A stretch of DNA of 64,000 nt from Chryseobacterium sp. G0186 (GTDB lineage Bacteria > Bacteroidota > Bacteroidia > Flavobacteriales > Weeksellaceae). The stretch is from contig NZ_CP033918.1 in the NCBI RefSeq assembly GCF_003815675.1, positions 4,216,001 through 4,280,000 on the forward strand, given 5' to 3'. The translations under genes and the position numbers were made by a program. A model generated the notes under the pieces. It saw only the letters and a list, made by a program, of their open reading frames with translations. It ran no database searches and had not been told where the DNA came from. Below are positions 8,201 to 16,385 of the stretch, piece by piece (positions within the stretch are counted from its first letter, which is position 1; every line of letters begins with the position of its first letter).

Positions 8201-8719
8201 GGGTTTTGATCTGATTTTTAAAGTTTTCTATCTTACCTTTCAGTTCATTCAGCATATCAGGATTGATCACACCGCTTTCAAGGTCAAAATTTTCGTAAAA
8301 TTTAGGCAGTGAGAAAGTGTCCTTAATATCTGCAGCAAACTGTGGGAAAAATGTTTTTGCTGTATTCATAACATTTCCGCCACCATACCCTCCGGGAGAA
8401 GTACTCATCAGAAGCATGGGTTTATTCTGAAATACCTTTACATTAATTCTTGATGCCCAATCGAAAACATTTTTAAAAGCTGCACTGTAAGATCTGTTGT
8501 GCTCTGCAAGCGAACAAATGATAACATCACAGTCTCCAATCACCTGTAAAAACTGGTGAGCCCTTTCTTTTCAAGATCCACAGAAAAAACAGGCATGGTG
8601 AAATCGTTGAGGTCAAGAAGATTGATCTCTTCATTCTGAAACTCTTTCAACACAAACTTCACCAGTTCTCTGTTGATGGAAGTGGATGAGGTACTTCCTG
8701 CAAATGCTAATATTTTCAT
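8193..8719 (-). pseudogene. NAD(P)H-dependent FMN reductase, frameshifted
   Basis: The natural start is ATG at 8719 (MKILAFAGSTSSTSINREL, the flavodoxin-like phosphate loop), but this frame runs only to a stop at 8540-8542. The rest of the protein continues in another frame: AHQFLQVIGDCDVIICSLAEHN, then the FDW and STSPGGYGG motifs, to the stop at 8193. The shift lies near 8558-8570, after residues EKKG, where the 527-base span is one base short of a multiple of three. The family usually has a few residues (about Phe-Pro-Glu-Lys) at this point, so a small deletion is likely. It may be a real inactivation or a sequencing error. The rest of the operon is intact. Confidence 0.8.
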
Positions 8720-8739
8720 GGCTTATTTTGGGATTGTAT

Positions 8740-9639
8740 TTATTTTCTGTTTAAAATAGATTTTGGAAGTGGAACATATTCCTGTTCGTCACCCGGAACC
8801 AAAGGAAATGCATCATGATTCTGATCATTCCAGTTTACCTTAGCCTGGTCAATCATGTCTTTGTCAGAATTCACGAAGTTCCAGAAGATAAAACGTTCTT
8901 CATCAAAAGGCTCACCACCAAAAAGATAAACCGTACCGTTTTCACTCATATCAAACTCACAAAGCTTGGTGTCCTTAGCAATCATGAGTTGCTTTGAACC
9001 ATAAGAATTTCCATCCGTAGTTACCGTTCCGTCCAAAACATACATCGCTGCCTCTCCGTAAAGGTCTTTTCCGATACTGATCTTCTTCGGTTCTTTTGTT
9101 TTGATCTCAATGAAAAACAGCTTGCTGTGTACGGGAACGGGAGAGGTTCTGCCAAAGGCTTCTCCAGCAATTAATTTATATTGAATTCCATCCTCTTCCC
9201 AAACAGGAATTTCGTTCTCTTCAATGTGATGGAAACTAGGTTCAGACTGCTCAAGATGTTTAGGAAGCCCTACCCAGATCTGAAATCCGTGTAGTCTTTT
9301 ATCACTGTGTCTAAGATATTCGGGAGTTCTTTCTGAATGTACAACACCCTTTCCGGCGGTCATCCAGTTTACCGCACCCGGTTTTATTTCAATAGCGCTT
9401 CCGATACTGTCTCTGTGGAAAATAGATCCCTCAAGAAGATACGTTAAGGTAGATAACCCGATATGCGGATGGGGCGGAACATCAAGGTTTTGATACTCCT
9501 TTAGTTCAGACGGTCCCATGTGGTCTATAAAAACAAAAGGCCCAACAGCTCTTTTTTCACGGAACGGAAGAAGTCTTCCTACCAGAAAATTTCCGATATC
9601 TGCTGCTTTTTCTTCAATGATAAGTCCGATATTTGACAT
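8740..9639 (-). CDS. Pirin family protein
   Basis: A 299-residue bicupin of the pirin family. The metal ligands are visible in the N-terminal cupin: H57 and H59 in PPHPHIGLSTLTYLLEG, then H101 and E103 in GKGVVHSERT. Bacterial pirins bind Fe(II) and some act as quercetinases or redox sensors; the actual role here is unknown. It is the first gene of the tightly packed operon ending at 6717 (20 bases to the FMN-reductase start) and one of two pirins in this region. Confidence 0.9.
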   Translation of the reverse strand: MSNIGLIIEEKAADIGNFLVGRLLPFREKRAVGPFVFIDHMGPSELKEYQNLDVPPHPHIGLSTLTYLLEGSIFHRDSIGSAIEIKPGAVNWMTAGKGVVHSERTPEYLRHSDKRLHGFQIWVGLPKHLEQSEPSFHHIEENEIPVWEEDGIQYKLIAGEAFGRTSPVPVHSKLFFIEIKTKEPKKISIGKDLYGEAAMYVLDGTVTTDGNSYGSKQLMIAKDTKLCEFDMSENGTVYLFGGEPFDEERFIFWNFVNSDKDMIDQAKVNWNDQNHDAFPLVPGDEQEYVPLPKSILNRK

Positions 9640-9695
9640 AATGATGTAATGCTTTTTTTTAATTTTTTACTTAAATAAATGTTCCTTAGAAAAAT

Positions 9696-10007
9696 TTAAA
9701 GTTTATTGTATCCCTCAAATTTTTCATCAACAATACGTTTCCACTCAGGATGTTTTTTGATAAAGGCAAAAACATAAGGACAGAACGGAAGAAGCTTTTT
9801 GCCACTTTCTTCAATATAATGCAATGTTTTTTCCACTACAGCTGCTGCTGCACCTGTTCCCGCCAATTCCGGTTCAGCTTCAGTATGTATTAAAGCAATT
9901 TGATGAGTGGTCTCACGATAATCAATAAATGCATAGTGCCCATTGAACTCTATTTCAAATCTTTTATCGGTTTTTGCTAGGGGGATATTTTCAAATTCTG
10001 GTTTCAT
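9696..10007 (-). CDS. Small GNAT acetyltransferase (YjdJ paralogue)
   Basis: A 103-residue Acetyltransf_CG protein: a strand pair (FNGHYAFIDYRETTHQIALIHTEAE), a degenerate acetyl-CoA loop (ELAGTGAAAAVVEKTL) and the family's LLPFCPYVFAFIKKHPEW tail. It shares its plan with the GNAT at 6717-7004, including the Pro-Phe/Leu-Cys-Pro motif. It ends 56 bases before the pirin start and could be the operon's promoter-proximal gene. Substrate unknown. Confidence 0.85.
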   Translation of the reverse strand: MKPEFENIPLAKTDKRFEIEFNGHYAFIDYRETTHQIALIHTEAEPELAGTGAAAAVVEKTLHYIEESGKKLLPFCPYVFAFIKKHPEWKRIVDEKFEGYNKL

Positions 10008-10218
10008 AATATTTCGTATTAAAAGTTATGGGTTTCATACAAGGTCAAGATCTTGAAATATCTGTAAGGAAAACTAAACCTCATAAACATTTAGAATCTA
10101 TAAGGTTTAGCTACCTATTAATATAACTCTTGCTCCCTAGTATTTCCCCCGGCATAATTATATAAAGTTAGTAAAAAAAGGAATAATTAAATATTAAGAT
10201 AAATTTAATTCTATTCTT

Positions 10219-11094
10219 TTAATCTTCGAGATAACCGAATTTTCCGGTATTGAAATCTTCAAAAGCCTGCATAATTTCCTCTCTGGAATTCATTACAAAA
10301 GGACCATGAGGGAAGATTGGTTCATTGATAGGCTCTCCACTGATGATTAAAACAACTGAATCCTCTTTTGCTTCAATGGTAAAAGTTTCCCCTTCATTTT
10401 TAAATAGAGCAAAATGATCTGCTTTAACGTTTTCTTCTCCGTTTACGATGATATTTCCTTCGATAACCAAAGTCGCTGTATTGAAATGAGCTGGGAAACT
10501 AAACTCAGCTTTTCCTCCGGCTTTAAGTTTTGCATTCATCATGTGAACAGGAGTAAAAGTATTGGCAGGACCGTTATGTCCGTTATATTCTCCGGCAATG
10601 ACTTCCACAAATCCATTTTCTCCCAGATCTACTTTTTCCATTTTTGAATGTTCAATAGCCTGATATTTTGGAGTACTCATTTTATCTTTTGCAGGAAGAT
10701 TCACCCACAGCTGAACCATTTGAAAGATTCCTCCTTCCTTTGCCCATTCTGTTTCATGATATTCCTTGTGAAGAACACCTTTTGCTGCGGTCATCCATTG
10801 TACGTCACCTTCTCCGATGACACCGCCACCGCCGGCACTATCATGATGCTCCACTTTGCCACTATAGGCTATTGTTACCGTTTCAAAACCTCTGTGCGGA
10901 TGAACTCCTACACCTCTGGGTCTGTCTGAACCGTTGAAATGAAATTTTGAATTGTAATCAAGCATAATGAATGGATCCATTCTTTTCATGTCTAATCCAT
11001 GTACGCCCGGAATAAAATTATGAACTCTAAAACCATCACCCACAAAGTGTGCAGGTCTTGGAGATACTACTATTTCTACTTTTTTAGTTGCCAT
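10219..11094 (-). CDS. Pirin family protein (second copy)
   Basis: A 291-residue pirin, different from the one at 8740. Metal ligands are H65 and H67 (GVGVHPHRGFETV) and H109 and E111 (GVLHKEYH). An in-frame start 90 bases upstream is possible but would add a non-homologous stretch and begin upstream of the -7 element, so I use ATG 11094. A TACTTTTG element on the minus strand (11117-11124) fits this start. Paralogous pirins a kilobase apart suggest different effectors. Confidence 0.9.
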   Translation of the reverse strand: MATKKVEIVVSPRPAHFVGDGFRVHNFIPGVHGLDMKRMDPFIMLDYNSKFHFNGSDRPRGVGVHPHRGFETVTIAYSGKVEHHDSAGGGGVIGEGDVQWMTAAKGVLHKEYHETEWAKEGGIFQMVQLWVNLPAKDKMSTPKYQAIEHSKMEKVDLGENGFVEVIAGEYNGHNGPANTFTPVHMMNAKLKAGGKAEFSFPAHFNTATLVIEGNIIVNGEENVKADHFALFKNEGETFTIEAKEDSVVLIISGEPINEPIFPHGPFVMNSREEIMQAFEDFNTGKFGYLED

Positions 11095-11116
11095 AATATT
11101 GTTGATTTTATAGAAA

Positions 11117-11124
11117 CAAAAGTA
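11117..11124 (-). promoter_or_regulatory. -7 element of the second pirin gene
   Basis: TACTTTTG on the minus strand fits TAnnTTTG and lies 22 bases before ATG 11094, which supports choosing the shorter pirin start. Confidence 0.6.
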
Positions 11125-11244
11125 CCATAGTTGACAACCAAAAACATTGATCTGTGATAAGTTCGTAAAGAGGTAAAATAGCAAAAACTAAAAGGAAAGA
11201 AAATGGGTAGATTTAATCAGCTTCTTTTGCCCTTTCTCTTGAGG

Positions 11245-12648
11245 TTATTCTTCCTTGGACTTCATATTCTTTCCATCCGAAATATGGAGTCTTCTAAAGA
11301 CGAAACCAGACAAAATGGTCAATATTCCTACGGTGAGAAATGTGTATCGGAAAGCATTATGAATCTCTCCCTTGATGAGGTCTGTATTTTCAAATAATTT
11401 TAATACAATCAACCCAAATGCGATCCCGAATCCGATGGCGAGCTGCTGGTTGACGGATATTAAAGAATTACCGCTACTGGTCTGGAAATTCCGAAGGTCA
11501 GCAATTGAAATTGTATTCATGGAGGTAAATTGAATAGAATTGAAAAACCCCAGTACGGCAATAATAGGTACAAACCAGTATAAAGACGTATGAATATCGG
11601 GAATAGCCAACAGACAGATCAAAGTTCCGATAATAAAAGTATTCACCATAAGGGTCTGTCGGTAGCCATATTTATCCAAAATTTTAATCACTGATGATTT
11701 CCCGAATATGGCAGTTAAAGCCATTGGGGCAATGATCCATCCTGAAGTGACCGCTGATTGTTTATAAGCAATCTGTATCATCAGCGGAAGTAATAGCGGA
11801 ACGGAGCTGATTCCTAATCGGGTGGCCAGGTTTCCTACAATTCCGACACGGAAAGTTCTTACCTGGAATAAATTTAATGGAAAGATTGGGTTTCCCTGTT
11901 TTTTTGCATGTTTATAGTAATAATAAAGGAACAGGAAGCCCAGAATAAATACAAGAAGAACCGGAGTTATATTTTGTATGTCCCCGAAAAGCTCCAAGGA
12001 AACTGAAAGCAGGAGAGAGGCTGCTGCAAAGATTAAGAATCCCTTTAAATCAAAATCTACATCATCAGATTTATAATTAGGCATAAATTTTAACCCTAAA
12101 ATAATACCGAGAATACCAATCGGGATATTAATAAGGAAGATCCAGTGCCAGGACAAATAATCTACCATATAACCACCTACCAAAGGACCTAGTACAGGCC
12201 CGATAAGTGCAGGAATAATGGCGAAATTCATGGCTTTAAGCAATTCACTTTTATCAAAGGTTTTAATAAGCGCTAATTTCCCAACCGGAGTCATCAAACT
12301 TCCGCCAACCCCCTGAATTACCCTTGAAATGACCAAATGAGTAAGGTTTTGAGATAAGGAACAAAACAATGAACCCAAACTGAATAAAACCAAAGAGAAA
12401 ATAAATATCTTTTTTGTTCCGAACCTGTCTGCCAGAAAACCACTTGCAGGCATGAAGACAGCCAATGTCAGAACGTAGCTGATGATGGCATTCTGCATAT
12501 TGAGTGGAGATTCATGAAGATCCTTTGCAATGGATGGCAGGGAAGTATTCAAAATTGTTGAGTCCAGCATTTGCATAAAAATAGCAGTGGCTAGAATCAG
12601 AGGAAGAATTTTCTTTATTGATGTCTGTTGAGGGCTTGTTTCTGTCAT
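11245..12648 (-). CDS. MFS drug exporter, DHA2 (EmrB/QacA) type
   Basis: A 467-residue transporter with about 14 hydrophobic segments, the size and count of DHA2 drug:H+ antiporters. Visible motifs are MQMLDSTILNTSLPSIAKDL in helix 1 (motif D1, with an Asp in the membrane), FLADRFGTKKIFIFSL (motif A between helices 2 and 3) and GPVLGPLVGGYM (motif C of exporters). It exports toxic hydrophobic compounds; the substrate is unknown. No membrane-fusion or outer-membrane partner is adjacent. It follows the pirin/OsmC stress block on the same strand but is separated by about 150 bases. Confidence 0.88.
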   Translation of the reverse strand: MTETSPQQTSIKKILPLILATAIFMQMLDSTILNTSLPSIAKDLHESPLNMQNAIISYVLTLAVFMPASGFLADRFGTKKIFIFSLVLFSLGSLFCSLSQNLTHLVISRVIQGVGGSLMTPVGKLALIKTFDKSELLKAMNFAIIPALIGPVLGPLVGGYMVDYLSWHWIFLINIPIGILGIILGLKFMPNYKSDDVDFDLKGFLIFAAASLLLSVSLELFGDIQNITPVLLVFILGFLFLYYYYKHAKKQGNPIFPLNLFQVRTFRVGIVGNLATRLGISSVPLLLPLMIQIAYKQSAVTSGWIIAPMALTAIFGKSSVIKILDKYGYRQTLMVNTFIIGTLICLLAIPDIHTSLYWFVPIIAVLGFFNSIQFTSMNTISIADLRNFQTSSGNSLISVNQQLAIGFGIAFGLIVLKLFENTDLIKGEIHNAFRYTFLTVGILTILSGFVFRRLHISDGKNMKSKEE

Positions 12649-12753
12649 TTTGTACAGGCTGGAATATTCAAAAAATTCCAGGCTTATTTTGTTTGAAGAA
12701 AATGCTTGCTTTAAGCAGTTCGTTTCTTAGATAAAGAAATCCATATAAAATTA

Positions 12754-12785
12754 AAAAAGTCCTGCGAAATATCACAGGACTTTTT
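12754..12785 (-). terminator. Intrinsic terminator after the 12789 gene
   Basis: An 11-bp stem (AAAAAGTCCTG/CAGGACTTTTT) with a 10-base loop lies 4 bases beyond the stop codon of the leftward gene at 12789, separating it from the MFS gene. Confidence 0.8.
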
Positions 12786-12788
12786 CAT

Positions 12789-13601
12789 TTATTTTCTAGG
12801 CTTTTCTACTCCTTTCCATTCATTACCGGCTTTTCTGTACTGGCTTAAAGTGAAATTTTTGAAATCCTTTGTTTTGTATTCAATATTATCGGTATTCTGC
12901 TCAAACGGCATGATGTAGTAGTATTCAATATCCGTTTTATCTGATTTGTTCCCTTTTTTCACAGAAGGAACATATTTTGAGAACTTATAGCTCGGAAGAT
13001 ATTGTTTCAATCTTGTGTAGAATGCTTTATCTTCTTTCTCACTAGGAATGATATCAATGATGTTCAGGTCATCCTTTTTCTTGTCAACCCAAAGGTAATA
13101 CGTTTTCTCTTCTCCTATGTTTCTGTTGAAGGAATTGAAAGCAAACAATTCCTTTGGAACCAGTTCCTTGATCTTTTCAGGGTCAACTTTCGTGTAAAAC
13201 TGTCCTTTTGACGGATCTACATACGTTTCAAGGTTGTACATTAAAACAGAATTATTTTCAAAATTCTTGTTTTTAAAATATTGATTTAAAGATAATTCTG
13301 CCGTCGCTCTAAGTTCCTTACTTCTGTCATCCAGTTTTTTGGTAGGATTCTGAGGATTCACTTTTTTTACAAATTCATACAGAACTACAGGTTTGATATC
13401 CTTAAGGTGAGGATAAGTCTTAAGTTGCTCAGCCTTTACCAACCAGTAAAATTGTTGATAGTAGTCATCTTTATCAGCATCTTTCACACTTTTATAAGCT
13501 AAAGCAAGCTTTTTTGAGTTCAGGTATTTGCCGTATTTTCCCTGTCCAAAAGCAAAACTTATGGATAATAAGGCAAATAAAACAGTAAGGTTTCTTCTCA
13601 T
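12789..13601 (-). CDS. Secreted protein of unknown function, 270 aa
   Basis: I start at ATG 13601 because it begins directly with a signal peptide (RRNLTVLFALLSISFAFGQG). An upstream ATG at 13631 would put ten polar residues in front. The mature protein is Lys/Tyr-rich (YLNSKKLALAYKSVKDADKDDYYQQFYWL) with many charged helices, and I recognise no catalytic motif. It is probably periplasmic or on the surface. Single gene with its own terminator. Confidence 0.6.
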   Translation of the reverse strand: MRRNLTVLFALLSISFAFGQGKYGKYLNSKKLALAYKSVKDADKDDYYQQFYWLVKAEQLKTYPHLKDIKPVVLYEFVKKVNPQNPTKKLDDRSKELRATAELSLNQYFKNKNFENNSVLMYNLETYVDPSKGQFYTKVDPEKIKELVPKELFAFNSFNRNIGEEKTYYLWVDKKKDDLNIIDIIPSEKEDKAFYTRLKQYLPSYKFSKYVPSVKKGNKSDKTDIEYYYIMPFEQNTDNIEYKTKDFKNFTLSQYRKAGNEWKGVEKPRK

Positions 13602-13707
13602 TTTTTTATAATTGATATTTTCGTTTTCCAAATATAATTATTTATTAGATATTATTTTTGATTGTCAGTTAAATTATGTCGATATTATTGTAGTTAATTC
13701 AAAAGAA

Positions 13708-13729
13708 AATCCTGTATTGCTACAGGATT
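13708..13729 (-). terminator. Probable terminator downstream of asnB
   Basis: A 9-bp perfect stem (AATCCTGTA/TACAGGATT) with a 4-base loop lies about 155 bases past the asnB stop in an otherwise featureless gap (13632-13883). The A-rich side faces the minus strand as a U tract (13701-13708). Confidence 0.55.
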
Positions 13730-13883
13730 GATAAATTTTTTAGAGATTTTAAAAGTGTAAGACTAAATATTATCAACGGGAAGCATAAGGATTCAATTTT
13801 AAAATTAAATATCAATCGTGAATATTGCTTCGCAGGGAAATAATTATTCGTCATAAAAATTCCCAGTCTCCAACTTTGCCTAT

Positions 13884-15551
13884 CTAGTAAGATGTTTCAT
13901 GTACTTTCACAGCTCTTCCGCTTGGGTCATTCATTTTTTTGAAAGCCTCATCCCATTCCAAAGCAATAGGAGTGGAGCAGGCTACAGAAGGGACAGATGG
14001 AACCGTAGCAGCAGCCGTTTCACTTGGGAAGTGTTCTTCAAAAATTGTTCTGTATCGGTATTCCTCCTTGTTTTGTGGAGTGTTTAACGGGAACCTGAAT
14101 TTTGCGTTGACCATCATCTCATCAGAAACTTCTTTTTCTGCAACCTCTTTTAAGGTGTCAATCCATGAATATCCAACACCATCCGAGAATTGTTCCTTTT
14201 GTCTCCAGGCAATAGAGGCAGGAAGAATGTCTTCAAAGGCTTTTCTTAGTACCCATTTTTCAATTTTCCCTTCTGCAACGTTGATCATTTTGTCTTGTGG
14301 GTTAAGCGTCATGGCGATATCCATGAATTCCTTGTCCAGGAAAGGAACTCTGCCTTCTATTCCCCAGCTCATCAATGCTTTGTTGGCTCTTAAACAATCA
14401 TAAAGGTGAAGCTTGCCTAATTTTCTTACCGTTTCATCGTGGAATTCCTTTGCATTGGGAGCCTTGTGGAAGTATAGATATCCTCCGAATAGTTCATCAG
14501 CACCCTCTCCGGAAAGTACCATTTTGATCCCCATTGACTTGATGACTCTTGCTAAAAGATACATCGGGGTAGATGCTCTGATGGTTGTTACATCATAAGT
14601 TTCCAGGTGATAGATTACATCTCGTACAGCATCCAGTCCTTCCTGAACCGTAAAGTTAACTTCATGGTGAACAGATCCAATATGTTCCGCAGCTTTTTGA
14701 GCGGCAGCAAGATCCGGAGATCCTACAAGTCCTACAGCAAAACTGTGAAGTCTTGGATACCATGCTTCCTGTGTATCTCCGCTTTCAACTCTTTGTCTTG
14801 CAAACTTGGCAGTAATGGCTGAAATGATTGAAGAATCCAGTCCTCCGGAAAGTAATACTCCATACGGTACATCACTCATTAGTTGTCTGTGAACAGCATC
14901 TTCAAGCCCTTTTCTAAGTGTTGAAATATCTGTTTTATTATCTTTCACATGGTCAAAACCTTCCCATTCTCTTGTATACCATTGCTGCAAATCACTACCA
15001 TCCTTACTATAAAGCAAATGCCCGGGTAAGAATGTTTCAATTCTTTTGCATATGCCTTCCAGCGCTTTCAGTTCAGAAGCTACATAATAGTTTCCGTTTT
15101 TATCCCATCCTTGATAAAGCGGACAGATTCCCATGTGGTCACGGGCAATAAGGTAAACTTCTTTTTCAGTATCATATAAGGCGAATGCAAAGATTCCGTT
15201 TAGTTTTTCAACAAAGTCTTTTCCGTATTTTTGGTAAAGTGCCAGGATAACCTCGCAGTCTGACTGTGTCTGAAATTCGTAATCAGGAAATTCCTCTTTA
15301 AGTTCTCTATGGTTATAGATTTCACCGTTTACGGCTAATACAATCTTTTTATCTTTTGTAAATAGAGGCTGTTTTCCTGAAGTAGGATCTACAATAGCAA
15401 GTCTTTCATGAGAAAAGACTACTTTTTCATCTTGAAAAACCCCACTCCAATCCGGTCCTCTATGACGGATTTTTTTTGACATTTCCAAAACCTGGGGTCT
15501 TAATACTTCGGTTTTCTGCTTGGCGTCAAATAGACATACAATTCCACACAT
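13884..15551 (-). CDS. asnB: Asparagine synthase (glutamine-hydrolysing)
   Basis: A 555-residue class B asparagine synthetase converting aspartate, glutamine and ATP to asparagine. The N-terminus MCGIVCLFD gives the nucleophilic Cys2 of the class II glutaminase domain, with the RGPD motif (IRHRGPDWSGVF) near residue 30. The C-terminal synthetase domain has the PP-loop SGGLDSSIISA at about 230-245 and the GEGADELFGGYLYF signature. The length matches E. coli AsnB. Monocistronic, with a TACTTTTG -7 element upstream. Confidence 0.96.
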   Translation of the reverse strand: MCGIVCLFDAKQKTEVLRPQVLEMSKKIRHRGPDWSGVFQDEKVVFSHERLAIVDPTSGKQPLFTKDKKIVLAVNGEIYNHRELKEEFPDYEFQTQSDCEVILALYQKYGKDFVEKLNGIFAFALYDTEKEVYLIARDHMGICPLYQGWDKNGNYYVASELKALEGICKRIETFLPGHLLYSKDGSDLQQWYTREWEGFDHVKDNKTDISTLRKGLEDAVHRQLMSDVPYGVLLSGGLDSSIISAITAKFARQRVESGDTQEAWYPRLHSFAVGLVGSPDLAAAQKAAEHIGSVHHEVNFTVQEGLDAVRDVIYHLETYDVTTIRASTPMYLLARVIKSMGIKMVLSGEGADELFGGYLYFHKAPNAKEFHDETVRKLGKLHLYDCLRANKALMSWGIEGRVPFLDKEFMDIAMTLNPQDKMINVAEGKIEKWVLRKAFEDILPASIAWRQKEQFSDGVGYSWIDTLKEVAEKEVSDEMMVNAKFRFPLNTPQNKEEYRYRTIFEEHFPSETAAATVPSVPSVACSTPIALEWDEAFKKMNDPSGRAVKVHETSY

Positions 15552-15570
15552 GTTTTTAATATTTATGAAA

Positions 15571-15578
15571 CAAAAGTA
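15571..15578 (-). promoter_or_regulatory. -7 element of asnB
   Basis: TACTTTTG on the minus strand (consensus TAnnTTTG), 19 bases before the asnB ATG. The next 250 bases are very AT-rich and hold no gene. Confidence 0.6.
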
Positions 15579-15832
15579 TAAGAGATGTTTATAAATAACA
15601 ATTAAAAATATGTATTAGTTAAAATTTTTAATTAAATAATTTATTTTAAAGAAAAATATTAACTATTTCTGTCAATTAATATGTTTTTTGTTGATTTTTT
15701 TCGTTGAGGCAAAATAAATTTATTCTCTATACGAAATAAAAATGACATATTTATTAATCTATGGTAATTTATTATATGAATTTTAGCCCTTACTTTGTGG
15801 CTCGAAATAATTTTTTTTCATCATTTGTGTTT

Positions 15833-16204
15833 TTACCTTCTTGCAATTCTCATGCAAGAAGGTTTTGTTTTTATGGAACCTTTAGCAAAAATTCTGAAAT
15901 GCTCCATAAACACTGAATGTTGCGACTTTGTGGAAATGCTGTTGAGACGTTTCGTTCTCTCTTTAATTGATGTATAATCTTCTTTCCTTACTGATATTAA
16001 TTCAGAGGCAGGAATAATATTCAATGGCTGTAAGAGAGAATAGGAAGTAATTGTATTGAATGAATTAGACCAGATTGCTGATCGCAAAAGAATAGATGAT
16101 TCCTTTCCATTATTAGAAACGATAGATTGAGTTTTCTCAGCCCGTACTGAAAATAGACAGCGGGTAATGATCGTTTCCAAAAAATATATAATTCTTTTAT
16201 ACAT
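15833..16204 (-). CDS. Doubtful open frame, 123 aa, no recognised family
   Basis: An uninterrupted leftward frame starts with ATG 16204 (MYKRIIYFLETIITRCLFSV, weakly hydrophobic) and ends in a basic tail (KTKPSCMRIARR). It is Ser/Ile-rich, shows no domain I recognise, and its last codons run through the terminator hairpin at 15835-15866, which argues against a normal gene end. It is the only candidate in the 830-base gap between asnB and the rRNA methylase. It could be a remnant or spurious. Confidence 0.3.
   Translation of the reverse strand: MYKRIIYFLETIITRCLFSVRAEKTQSIVSNNGKESSILLRSAIWSNSFNTITSYSLLQPLNIIPASELISVRKEDYTSIKERTKRLNSISTKSQHSVFMEHFRIFAKGSIKTKPSCMRIARR
15835..15866 (+). terminator. 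Strong orphan terminator hairpin
   Basis: An 11-bp perfect stem (ACCTTCTTGCA/TGCAAGAAGGT) with a 7-base loop is followed on the + strand by TTTGTTTTT. No convincing rightward gene lies upstream, so it may end a short transcript from the asnB upstream region, or it may be the 3' end of the doubtful leftward frame at 15833-16204. Confidence 0.6.
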
Positions 16205-16339
16205 AATGGATGAGGTAGAGTAGTACGATTGAACTTATAAAGTTAATTTTACTACATTAAAACGGTTAAATCTATAGAGTTAGTAGAGAACAGGTATAGA
16301 ATGTTACATGTTATTTTTAAAAAAATGGGCTTAAAATAA

Positions 16340-16365
16340 AAAAACTACCCCTTAGAGTAGTTTTT
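16340..16365 (-). terminator. Intrinsic terminator after the rRNA methylase gene
   Basis: A 9-bp stem (AAAAACTAC/GTAGTTTTT) with an 8-base loop lies 20 bases beyond the methylase stop codon, with A/T tracts on both sides. Confidence 0.7.
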
Positions 16366-16385
16366 GTCTTATGTTTTAAAAAGAA

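Noticed and set aside
13939..14403. A 154-codon + strand frame opposite asnB
   Set aside because: asnB is unmistakable with all motifs intact on the other strand; the + frame is a shadow.
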